Part shown: positions 42,942 through 50,391 of the stretch, piece by piece
How the letters are laid out: each line of letters starts with the position of its first letter
Position numbering within the stretch: the stretch's first letter is position 1
Source: DASPNH01 sp035626675
Lineage (GTDB): Bacteria; Desulfobacterota; Binatia; UBA1149; CAITLU01
DNA: 64,000 bases
NCBI GenBank assembly: GCA_035626675.1
Contig: DASPNH010000220.1
Location: forward strand, 1 to 64,000
Direction: 5' to 3'
Translations under genes and position numbers: made by a program
Notes under the pieces: generated by a model
Told to the model about the DNA's origin: nothing
The model's input: the letters and a program-made list of their open reading frames with translations, nothing else
The model's database searches: none

Positions 42942-43078
42942 GCGAGAACGGCGGCCGCTTCCATCTTGGGAACGGCGCCGCTGCCGTTGCGAGAACAGCG
43001 CCGCTTCCGCCGCGAGAACAGCGCGGCTTCCATCGCGAAAACGGCGCCGCTTCCAGCGCGAAACGGCGCCGTCTCGTT
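42942..43078. repeat. Intergenic 23-bp tandem repeat
   Basis: Six imperfect units fill most of the gap between the TonB receptor and the convergent outer-membrane gene. Three exact-length 23-base units lie at 42989-43011, 43012-43034 and 43035-43057, with diverged units at 42942-42967, 42968-42988 and 43058-43078. The shared core reads GCGAGAACGGCGCCGCTTCC with small changes. Confidence 0.8.
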
Positions 43079-43123
43079 GCGCTCAGCGAGCGCGCATCTG
43101 GCCGACGGGGCGGCGCCGTACCG

Positions 43124-44197
43124 TCAGAAATGCCAGGTCAGCCCCGCGCGCAGGCGATAGTCGGGAACGATCTGCAGCCCCGAGTTGTTCTGGATCACCG
43201 GGATGTCGGCGGCCAGGTCGACCGTCAGCGAATGCGACCAGGTCAGCGACAGGCCCGGCCCGACGAAGAGCGCCGTGATGGCGGTGTCGTCGAGTCGCAC
43301 ACCGGCCTGCTTGTCGTTTCCCTTGGTCTCGCCGCTGACGACCAGCTGCAGCGCCGTCGTGTACTGGTGGCCGAGCAGCGGATAGATGCCGGGGCCGGCG
43401 GCCCAAAGCAGGTCGTCGTCGTACTCGTAGGCGAAGTCGCCGTTGCCGCGCAGGAAGTACTGTCCGTGCGCCGAGAAGAACAGCCGCTTCCAGCTTGCGT
43501 ACAGCACCAGTCCGAACACGCCGTCGACCGAGCCCGAGCCCAGGGACAGGTCGTGTCCGTGCACGCCGCTGGGATGATCGTGTCCCTCGTGATGCGGCCG
43601 CACCGGCGGGTCCGCCTGGGCGGCCGCGTTCGCCGGCGTGGCCCTTGCGGCGCCTGCGCGCGCTTCCTCTTCCTCCTCGCCTAGCTCCTCCTCGAGACGA
43701 TCGGTGTCTCCCGTGGGCAGCTTCAGCCCTGTCATCACCTCGGCATGCAGCACCCCGTTCGTGTAGGCGCGCGAGAGCGGCGCCAGTCGCAGCAGCACCG
43801 AGATGTCGCCGAGCCCGCCCTCGTCGCCGCGCTCGGCAATGCCTTCCTCGAGGCGCCGGTACTCGCGCGAGATCAGCGGCACGTTGACCTGCAACGACAC
43901 CCACGGCGCGAATCGGTACCCGGCGGCGAGCTGGGTGATCGAGCTGCGCATCCATTCGTTCTGCGGGTTCGGCGCCTTCTCTCCATCGAGCCTGAGCGTC
44001 CCGAAGCTGGTGTACTGCTCGGCGGCGCCGAGGAAGAAGCCGGTCTTGTCCTCCTGCATGATGGTTCCCGTGTAGATCGCGCACAGGTCGCAGGCCGATG
44101 CCGGCGGCGCGTGCATGGGAACCGGGCCGCACAGCAGTGCGGCCGCCGCCGCGGCACGCCATCGGCGTGGCCACGGCCTGAGCATCCTACGATTCAT
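43124..44197 (-). CDS. Outer-membrane beta-barrel transporter-like protein with His-rich loop
   Basis: A 357-residue protein. After a signal peptide the mature part opens with CDLCAIYTG, a CxxC motif. The alternating strands (QLAAGYRFAPWVSLQVNVPLI, LGDISVLLRLAPL, ITALFVGPGLSLTWSHSL) and terminal LTWHF fit a 10-12-strand barrel like the MetA/phenol-degradation transporter group. An internal loop holds an acidic run (EELGEEEEEA) then HHEGHDHPSGVHGHD, which looks metal-binding. GAGGAG stands just upstream of ATG 44197. It probably sits in the outer membrane, convergent with the TonB receptor. Substrate unknown; copper or zinc binding is inferred from the His loop. Confidence 0.65.
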   Translation of the reverse strand: MNRRMLRPWPRRWRAAAAAALLCGPVPMHAPPASACDLCAIYTGTIMQEDKTGFFLGAAEQYTSFGTLRLDGEKAPNPQNEWMRSSITQLAAGYRFAPWVSLQVNVPLISREYRRLEEGIAERGDEGGLGDISVLLRLAPLSRAYTNGVLHAEVMTGLKLPTGDTDRLEEELGEEEEEARAGAARATPANAAAQADPPVRPHHEGHDHPSGVHGHDLSLGSGSVDGVFGLVLYASWKRLFFSAHGQYFLRGNGDFAYEYDDDLLWAAGPGIYPLLGHQYTTALQLVVSGETKGNDKQAGVRLDDTAITALFVGPGLSLTWSHSLTVDLAADIPVIQNNSGLQIVPDYRLRAGLTWHF

Positions 44198-44352
44198 GTT
44201 CTCCTCGTTCCGAAACGGCGAGGTCGCGGGACGCGCACAGCTTCACGCAACGCGCGGCCACGACGACGCGGCCAGACCAGCGCGATGGCGCGCGAGCCGG
44301 CGGTCACGTCATGACGCCGCGCGCGGCAAGGCTGCCGCGTGCGGCGTCGTCG

Positions 44353-44778
44353 TCAGGCTGGAACGACGGACGAGAGCTTCGGCGGCGGAAGCTCGGGCGG
44401 ATCGCTGGCACGCGGCTCGCGCGCGGCGACCTCGACGGCGAGCCGCGAGACGTGGGGCAGGGCAGTGCCGATGCGATCGCATCGGGCGGGCATGGCCTGA
44501 TCGCGCACGACCGGCCATCCTGAATCGCCGTGATGGCAGCCGCAGTTGCGCGAAGACAGCGTCGGCGTCTTCTTGCAGCAGCAGCCCTCGGGCTTCTTTG
44601 CCGTCTCTGCGGTGGCAGGAGCCGGACTTTCGTGACACTTCAGCTTCTGTTTCGGCGCAGCCTTCGGCGTGGAAGCGGCCAGGCAGGTGGCACGACCCAT
44701 GGGGGCCAGCGGAACCCACAGAGCGAGGAACAGCGCGCATAGCGCACGCAGCGGTCGGCGAGGAAGCAGGGCCTTCAC
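44353..44778 (-). CDS. Small exported Cys/His-rich protein
   Basis: A 141-residue protein I do not recognise. It begins with a basic n-region and hydrophobic core (ALCALFLALWVPLAPMG), then a short CHES segment, CCCKK (about residues 66-70) and CGCHHG (about 79-84), giving eight or more Cys/His in forty residues, followed by a Pro-rich tail. The layout suggests metal binding in the periplasm. GTG 44778 has no clear Shine-Dalgarno sequence. It precedes the His-rich outer-membrane gene in the same direction and diverges from the KSW gene at 44878. It is possible that the frame is not expressed, but its signal and Cys clusters argue for a real gene. Confidence 0.55.
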   Translation of the reverse strand: MKALLPRRPLRALCALFLALWVPLAPMGRATCLAASTPKAAPKQKLKCHESPAPATAETAKKPEGCCCKKTPTLSSRNCGCHHGDSGWPVVRDQAMPARCDRIGTALPHVSRLAVEVAAREPRASDPPELPPPKLSSVVPA

Positions 44779-44877
44779 GGAGCAAAATTACTTGTAACGG
44801 GGGGCTTTCGTAGTGCAAGCTGTCGCCGGCTCCGCGCTGCGCTCGCCGCGCCCGTGCACGATCGAGGGGAGGCTTTG

Positions 44878-45570
44878 ATGACACTGGATGGATCACGACG
44901 CCTGAGCGCGTGCGCGCTGGCAATGGCCTTGATGGCAGCTCCGGCCATCGCCCGCGCCCACGCGGGACAAGCCGGCTGGCATCTGCCCGGCGAGGTCAAC
45001 TTCCTGGACCCCGCGCCCATCGACGGCATCGGCTATGACTGGACCGTCGAAATCGTTCGCGGCGGTGTGGCCAGCCTGGTCGGGACCGCCGAAGCGAAGA
45101 GCTGGAACGAGCCGAGCTTTCCCGAAGATCTCAAAGGCTCGAGCAAGGGCGTCCAGTGGATCGCGCTCGACCTGGTCACGCCGGCAAAGCTGCTCATCGT
45201 TCTCGAGCGCCAGCAGGGCGTGCTCTACCAGACCATCGGAGGATCGACGATGGCTCGCGGCGAGCTCACTCCGGCGATGTCGCTCTACCGCGGATGGGAC
45301 GAAACGTCGGAGTCGGAGCAGGAGGCTTTCGACAATGCTGGGAGCTTCTGGGCTCCGCTCGACTATCTGGAGAACGCGCCCAATCCCAAATCCCGCAGCC
45401 GCGTCATTCTTCGCACCAAGCTGCTGACCCAGGGGCACTACACGATCGCGGTCGGCGGCAATCCCAAAGTCCTGCAGTCGTATCCGGCCGGCGATTGCGA
45501 TCCGCTCGACCAGATCTGCTACGCGTACACGGGCCGGCACGGCTACAAGCTGACGATCTACGCCAAGTAA
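44878..45570 (+). CDS. Exported KSW-family protein A (unknown function)
   Basis: A 230-residue exported protein. The signal peptide ends ARA and the mature protein may start with His (HAGQAGWHL). The motif AEAKSWNEP lies at residues 72-79, then a beta-sandwich-like body with PAMSLYRGWDE, FWAPLDYL, GHYTIAVGGNP and a Cys207-Cys214 pair near YAYTGRHGYKL. This C-terminal half aligns along its length with protein B (48506-49159), and the KSW region also matches protein C (49174-50256). GGGAGG stands just before ATG 44878. I do not recognise the family. A role with the nearby diheme peroxidase is inferred from clustering. Confidence 0.7.
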   Translation: MTLDGSRRLSACALAMALMAAPAIARAHAGQAGWHLPGEVNFLDPAPIDGIGYDWTVEIVRGGVASLVGTAEAKSWNEPSFPEDLKGSSKGVQWIALDLVTPAKLLIVLERQQGVLYQTIGGSTMARGELTPAMSLYRGWDETSESEQEAFDNAGSFWAPLDYLENAPNPKSRSRVILRTKLLTQGHYTIAVGGNPKVLQSYPAGDCDPLDQICYAYTGRHGYKLTIYAK

Positions 45571-45669
45571 CTTCCAAAACGCGGCGCCTTCGTGCGCCCG
45601 GTCGCGGCCGCACACGAGCTCTGGTTCGCCCAGCGACGGCGTGCCCTTTCGTCGTCGTCCGTAGCGGCG

Positions 45670-48486
45670 TTACGGCGCTGCGCCCGGCTCGTCCCTGTCG
45701 AGTACGCCGTCCCGGTCGCGGTCGATGCCGATGCGCATCCCCGACCCCGGCGGCACGCACGTGAACGTGGTGGCGCGGCCCTTGCGCACCGCCTGCGACC
45801 GCAACCTCTGCGCGCTCAGCTGCGGCTCCTGTGCATGGTCGCTGCGAAAGGTTCCCCCCTCCATCATGAGCCAGCTTCGCGCGCTTCCCTTGCGCATGCC
45901 TCGCGCGACCAGGTCGCACTCGCCGAGCTCGGCACGTGCGACGAGCAGGTCGAGGCGAGCTGAGGCGGCTTCCTGGTTCGCGCGCCGCAGGGTCACCTGC
46001 TGGCCGACCACCGGCGCCAGGTCTGCGTCGAAGACGAGCAGGAACTGCTCGAGGTCGGCGCGCTCCTCCTCCGTCGTGTGGAACGTCTTGCCGCCGACAA
46101 GGTCGGCGATCGTGGCCGAGCTGCCGTCGTGCAGGAAGCCGAAGCCGCGGATCTGCTCGCCCGCCCAGCCATCGTCGAGGTGCGGGAAGCCCGCCGTGCG
46201 CGGGCGTCCGAACATGCCGACCTTCTGATAGAGGTTTCGCAGGTGCGGGATCTTGAAGAGCTGCGGCCCTGACTGGATGGCGATGCTGCCATCGGTGCCG
46301 AACTGCTTCTTGCTGCGCGACAGGACGTGACATCCGTTGCAGTTGAAGCCGGTGTTGTCGGTGCGGCGGCCGAAGAAGACGTCGCGTCCGCGCTGCTGCG
46401 CTTCGGTCAGCGAATCATCGAGCGCGCGAACGGGATTGGGCGGATGGACGATGCGGATGGCGAAGTCCGCGAAGCGGTCCATGTTCTGGGCGCTGATCGA
46501 GTTCTCGCGTCCGAGCAGGCCGCGGAAAGCCGGCAGGAAGGCGAGGAATCCGGCCTTGACGTCGTGCGAGTCGCCGGCGGGCGTGGTCGCGCCGGTGCGA
46601 TCGCCGCGCCAGTGCAGCGGGCCGTTGCCGCTCATGCCGCGCAGGCTCTGCGTGGTCATCGGCCCCTTCATCGGATGGAAGTCCTGGTAGTCGCCGACGT
46701 GGAAGTCGTTGAAGTTCGGCAGCACCTGCCCGTCGGGGTCGCCGAGATCCCAGGCAAGGTGATCGGTGTCGCCGAAGACGTGGCAGCTCGAACACGAAGC
46801 CTCGCCGTTGCTCGAGCTCTTGCGCGCATCGTAGAGGAAGGGCCTTCCTTCCACGATATGGGCGGGCTCGGGATTGAGCATGGTGACGTGCGCGATCTCC
46901 TCGCGGGCCGCCGTGTCGATGATCGAGATGCCGTTGTCGAAGCGCGTGAGCGCGTAGAGCCGCTGGCGCCGCGGGTCGAGCACCAGGCCCGTGGGGCCGC
47001 CGCCGCTGACGGAGATCTGGCGCCGCCGCGAGGGCACGAACGTGCCTTCCTCGAGCTCTCCGGTATCGAAGACGCCGATGCGGCTCGACCCGAACGCCGC
47101 GACGTAGAGCGTTCCGCCGTCGATGCTGACTGCCATCTCCATCGGCGTGGCAAGGCTCTTGCGCTTCATCCGCGGCGGGGTCTTCTCGAGCGTATAGTCG
47201 AGATGCGAATTGAGGTGGCGCGGCCGGACCTCCTCGCCGTCCAGGACGGTGATGCGCGCTTCGTGCAGATGCCCGCGCACGCTGGTGCCGGTGGTGCGGG
47301 CACCCTCGAATCGAACCTCGTTGCGCGCCTCGGTGTTGGAAACGTAGACGGTTCCGGTCAGCGGATGCACCGCCATCGCCATCAGCACGGTGCCGACTCC
47401 GGAGTAGCTCTGTTCGACCGCCAGGCTGGCGGCGTTCAGGCGAAAGACGTCGTAGTCGGGCAGCGAGAACCGCACGGCGGCATTCCAGCTGCGGCCGAGC
47501 TCGTCGTTCCACTGCTGCGAGGACCGGTCGAAGCGAACGATGAGACCTGTCTCGGGCGCCGGCGCTCCCTCGAAGTTCTGGTTGGGAGAGGGCAGGCCGC
47601 CCGGGACGGTGGTAGCGCCGGCCACGCACGGCCCGGCATCGGAGCCGCCGTCGCAGACGACGTCGTCGCCGACGGTCGTGGTCTGGTTGCCGGAATGGAA
47701 GACGGCGGCGTAGACGCCGCTGCCGTCGGGCGAGGTCGCCAGCGCCCGCGGCGTGTCGCCGAACAGTGTGACGATCTGCAGCGGCGTGCCGCCCAGGCTC
47801 GCATCGCGCCACGCTGCATCGAAGACCCAGATGTCGGCGCGTCCGGTGCCCGGCGTGGTCAGGTCGGAGCTGCCGGGCCGGTTCTGTCCGCGATGCGCAG
47901 CCGTGATGAAAGCGCGCGAGCGGCCCGGCCCCGCAAAGACGATGTCGCGCGGCTCGTCGCCGACCAGCAGCGTTCCGGCCACGTGCGGCCGCGCTCCCAC
48001 GTGGACGATGCTGACGCTGTCGGAGAGATGATTGACGACCCAGACTTCCTCGTCGCTGCGTGCGGCGACCGCCACCGGTTCCAGCCCGACGGCAACCGAG
48101 AACGCGGGCTGCAATCCCGAAGCGGTGATCTCGAAGACCTCGAGCCGGTTGTCGGGCGTGTTGACGGCAAAGAGCCGGCTGCCGTCGGGCGAGATCGCCA
48201 GTGGCCGGACCTGGCCCGACTCGAACGCGACGAACGAGTCCTCAGGCGCGGGCGTCTGCGCGCCGGACGCTGTCGCCGAGAACGCGATGGTGACCAGAAA
48301 CGCGGCCGTGGCTGTCGCCGAGAACGCGAAGGTGGCCACAGACGCGCCGGCCGCTGTCGCCGAGAACGTGGTGCTCATCCGATCTGGCGGTGCAGCGACT
48401 GCCGCGAGCGACGCCTTCACGGTGGCGCCACTGGCCGCGCAGCGCCGCCAGTGCGCGGTCACGCGCTGTCGAAGATGCCGCAGCAT
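45670..48486 (-). CDS. Beta-propeller fused to diheme cytochrome c peroxidase
   Basis: A 938-residue exported protein. Residues about 85-540 are WD/YVTN-type propeller blades (VRPLAISPDGSRLFAVNTPDNRLEVFE, GEPRDIVFAGPGRSRAF-like, GGTLYVAAFGSSRIGVFDTG). Residues about 550-900 are a cytochrome-peroxidase-like domain with haem motifs CSSCH (Cys565-His569) and CNGCH (Cys716-His720), and the family segment GFGFLHDGSSATIADLV. The C-terminus has DRDRDGVLDRDE, a calcium-type loop. The signal region contains three copies of a hydrophobic repeat. Start at 48486 keeps a basic n-region; ATG 48378 is an alternative. It follows the two KSW genes on the same strand with a 19-base gap. Confidence 0.8.
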   Translation of the reverse strand: MLRHLRQRVTAHWRRCAASGATVKASLAAVAAPPDRMSTTFSATAAGASVATFAFSATATAAFLVTIAFSATASGAQTPAPEDSFVAFESGQVRPLAISPDGSRLFAVNTPDNRLEVFEITASGLQPAFSVAVGLEPVAVAARSDEEVWVVNHLSDSVSIVHVGARPHVAGTLLVGDEPRDIVFAGPGRSRAFITAAHRGQNRPGSSDLTTPGTGRADIWVFDAAWRDASLGGTPLQIVTLFGDTPRALATSPDGSGVYAAVFHSGNQTTTVGDDVVCDGGSDAGPCVAGATTVPGGLPSPNQNFEGAPAPETGLIVRFDRSSQQWNDELGRSWNAAVRFSLPDYDVFRLNAASLAVEQSYSGVGTVLMAMAVHPLTGTVYVSNTEARNEVRFEGARTTGTSVRGHLHEARITVLDGEEVRPRHLNSHLDYTLEKTPPRMKRKSLATPMEMAVSIDGGTLYVAAFGSSRIGVFDTGELEEGTFVPSRRRQISVSGGGPTGLVLDPRRQRLYALTRFDNGISIIDTAAREEIAHVTMLNPEPAHIVEGRPFLYDARKSSSNGEASCSSCHVFGDTDHLAWDLGDPDGQVLPNFNDFHVGDYQDFHPMKGPMTTQSLRGMSGNGPLHWRGDRTGATTPAGDSHDVKAGFLAFLPAFRGLLGRENSISAQNMDRFADFAIRIVHPPNPVRALDDSLTEAQQRGRDVFFGRRTDNTGFNCNGCHVLSRSKKQFGTDGSIAIQSGPQLFKIPHLRNLYQKVGMFGRPRTAGFPHLDDGWAGEQIRGFGFLHDGSSATIADLVGGKTFHTTEEERADLEQFLLVFDADLAPVVGQQVTLRRANQEAASARLDLLVARAELGECDLVARGMRKGSARSWLMMEGGTFRSDHAQEPQLSAQRLRSQAVRKGRATTFTCVPPGSGMRIGIDRDRDGVLDRDEPGAAP
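48269..48374. repeat. 42-bp repeats encoding a signal-peptide region
   Basis: Two full units (48269-48310, 48311-48352) and a partial third (48353-48374) each begin GCTGTCGCCGAGAACG on the plus strand. On the coding (minus) strand they give the repeated hydrophobic FSATA-type segments at the N-terminus of the propeller-peroxidase. Confidence 0.8.
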
Positions 48487-48505
48487 CGCGCCCGCGCGCG
48501 CCCGG

Positions 48506-49159
48506 CTAGCGAGCGGTGATCAAGGCTCGGTAGCCGTGATCGCCGTTGTAGGTGTAGCAGGTGAGGTCGGTGGTGTTGCAGTTGCCGGGCGGATAGTTGC
48601 CGACGTCGCCGAGCGAAGGCGGATTGCCGCCGATGGCGATCGTGTACTTGCCGGCGGCGAGGTCGGCCTTGTAGACCACCTTGGCGCGCTCGGCCGTGGA
48701 CGAGACGTGAGAGACGTACTCGACGTCGGCCCAGAAGTTTCCGAGCTGATTGAAGCTGTGCCCGTGCTCGGTCGTATGATCGTCGCCCGCGTAGATCGAG
48801 ATCGCCGGGAAGAGGCGGTCGCGAGCGAGCGTGTAGCTGGCATCGGGCTTGAGGAGGCCCTGCTGGCGTACCACGCGGATCTTGACGCGTGCAGCCTCGG
48901 GCAGCTCGAGCTCGACCCAGTTGACCATGTGCGTCCAGCCCGAAGAGCCTTCCGGATTGATCGGATCGTTCCAGCTCTTGGCGCCGACCATCATCACGAA
49001 CTCGACGCGCTGGCCCGGCTCCACCCTGGCCTTCCACGTGTAGGGAACCCCGACCGACGGCGGAATGTCGATGATCTGGATCCTGCCCTGCTCGGCGGCG
49101 TGGGCAGTCGGCGCGCAAAGCGCGAAGGAGGCCGCGGCTGCAGCAAGGAGCCGGCGCAT
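48506..49159 (-). CDS. Exported KSW-family protein B (unknown function)
   Basis: A 217-residue exported protein with signal peptide ending AHA. Residues 60-68 read AKSWNDPIN, followed by GWTHMVNWVELELPEAARVKI, FPAISIYAGDDHTTEHGHSF, NFWADVEYVSH, GKYTIAIGGNPP and a Cys194-Cys201 pair before GDHGYRALITAR. It aligns over its whole mature length with protein A (44878-45570). A His cluster (HTTEHGH) near residue 130 could bind metal. The gene lies between the KSW protein C gene (14 bases upstream) and the propeller-peroxidase gene (19 bases downstream) in one minus-strand unit. Function unknown. Confidence 0.7.
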   Translation of the reverse strand: MRRLLAAAAASFALCAPTAHAAEQGRIQIIDIPPSVGVPYTWKARVEPGQRVEFVMMVGAKSWNDPINPEGSSGWTHMVNWVELELPEAARVKIRVVRQQGLLKPDASYTLARDRLFPAISIYAGDDHTTEHGHSFNQLGNFWADVEYVSHVSSTAERAKVVYKADLAAGKYTIAIGGNPPSLGDVGNYPPGNCNTTDLTCYTYNGDHGYRALITAR

Positions 49160-49173
49160 GTCGATGGTGCAGC

Positions 49174-50256
49174 TCACGGTCTTGCGATGCACGTGCGAGT
49201 GATGTTCTCGGGCTCGGGACCGCCCTCGGCAAGCACCTTGCAGTCGCGCTCCAGGCGTTTGGGCAGGACACTCTGATCGTTCTTCCAATCGGCGCGCACG
49301 CAGCCTTTCTTGCCGAGCAGGGTGTTGGCGTCGAAGGACGCACAGAACTCTTCGCGCGAGCAGCCGCTGGCATCCACCTCGAGGGCGTCGCCGGTGTCGC
49401 AATCATCGAAAGCGTCCAGGACGCCGTCCTGGTCGGTGTCGGCGAGGGCGGCCTCGCAGGTGGCCAGGGAATCGTCGGACTCGAGCGACAGCGACAGCAT
49501 GTACTGTCCGGTCACGCCGCCCTGGGCGCCGACGAAGATCGTGTATTGCCCGAGGTGCTCGGCATCCAGGTCCAGGGTCAGGCTGACGGCGATGCCGGGT
49601 GCGGGAGAGACCACGTAGTCGATGAGCGATAATCCAGTCGAGCCGAGCGGGTTGCTGGCAAGCGGCGCCGGACTGGTGACGAACGTCTGATGGCGAACCG
49701 AGGAGCTGCCGGTGTCCCATCCCGAGTAGAGCGCGAACGCCAGGCGCGGCGAGACCGCGTCGGAGGGATCGTCCTGAAGCGTGATGGTCATCTTGACCGG
49801 CCCATCGGCAAGAATGGTTTCCAGCGGCGTGATGTGGACGATGCCGTAGTCGAGGCCGTGTCCCCATCCCTGATTGTCGTTCTCGGGATCGCTCCAGGAC
49901 TTGCCGCCGACGGCCAGGACGCGGTCGGTTGCCAGGTCGGGCTCGTTCAGGACGTTGTACTCGTTGAGCTGGGCCAGAAGACTGCCCGAGGGAGGCGCGA
50001 CGCCGGCGCCGGACTGGATGATGCGAACGCCCGGGTTGGCGTGCATGCCCAGGTACCATTGCACGGGCAGGCTACCCACGTACTCGACAGGGCCGTTGGT
50101 CCAGGTCGGCGGCAGCGCCCCATCGGCGCCGTTGGCGCTTCCGCCCACTCCTGCACCGTAGCCGGTTACGTTGTAGGTCGCGTGCGACCAGGCGGGCTGT
50201 GGGGCAATCGCGATGCAACCCAGGGCTGCTGCGGCGGCGGCACGAAAAAGCTTCAA
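49174..50256 (-). CDS. Exported KSW-family protein C with calcium motif (unknown function)
   Basis: A 360-residue exported protein. The signal peptide ends PAWS and the mature chain may begin with His (HATYNVTGYG). Residues 117-124 read GGKSWSDP, then GWGHGLDYGIVHI and LGQYTIFVGAQ, matching proteins A and B in order but more distantly. From residue 270 a DTDQDGVLDAFDDCD thrombospondin-3-like calcium motif and a six-Cys tail are added. The start is TTG 50256 with GGGAGGGAA just upstream. It heads the three-gene unit that ends with the propeller-peroxidase. Function unknown. Confidence 0.7.
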   Translation of the reverse strand: MKLFRAAAAAALGCIAIAPQPAWSHATYNVTGYGAGVGGSANGADGALPPTWTNGPVEYVGSLPVQWYLGMHANPGVRIIQSGAGVAPPSGSLLAQLNEYNVLNEPDLATDRVLAVGGKSWSDPENDNQGWGHGLDYGIVHITPLETILADGPVKMTITLQDDPSDAVSPRLAFALYSGWDTGSSSVRHQTFVTSPAPLASNPLGSTGLSLIDYVVSPAPGIAVSLTLDLDAEHLGQYTIFVGAQGGVTGQYMLSLSLESDDSLATCEAALADTDQDGVLDAFDDCDTGDALEVDASGCSREEFCASFDANTLLGKKGCVRADWKNDQSVLPKRLERDCKVLAEGGPEPENITRTCIARP

Positions 50257-50391
50257 GGTTCCCTCCCACGGCGCGCGAGGCGATCCACGCGCGCGCGGAT
50301 TATGGCCGCAACTAATTGCATCGACAATGAGAAATCTGCCTGAAAAAGGCCTTCGGGCAGGCGGTCGGCCACACGCCGGCTCGCGTGCAAG

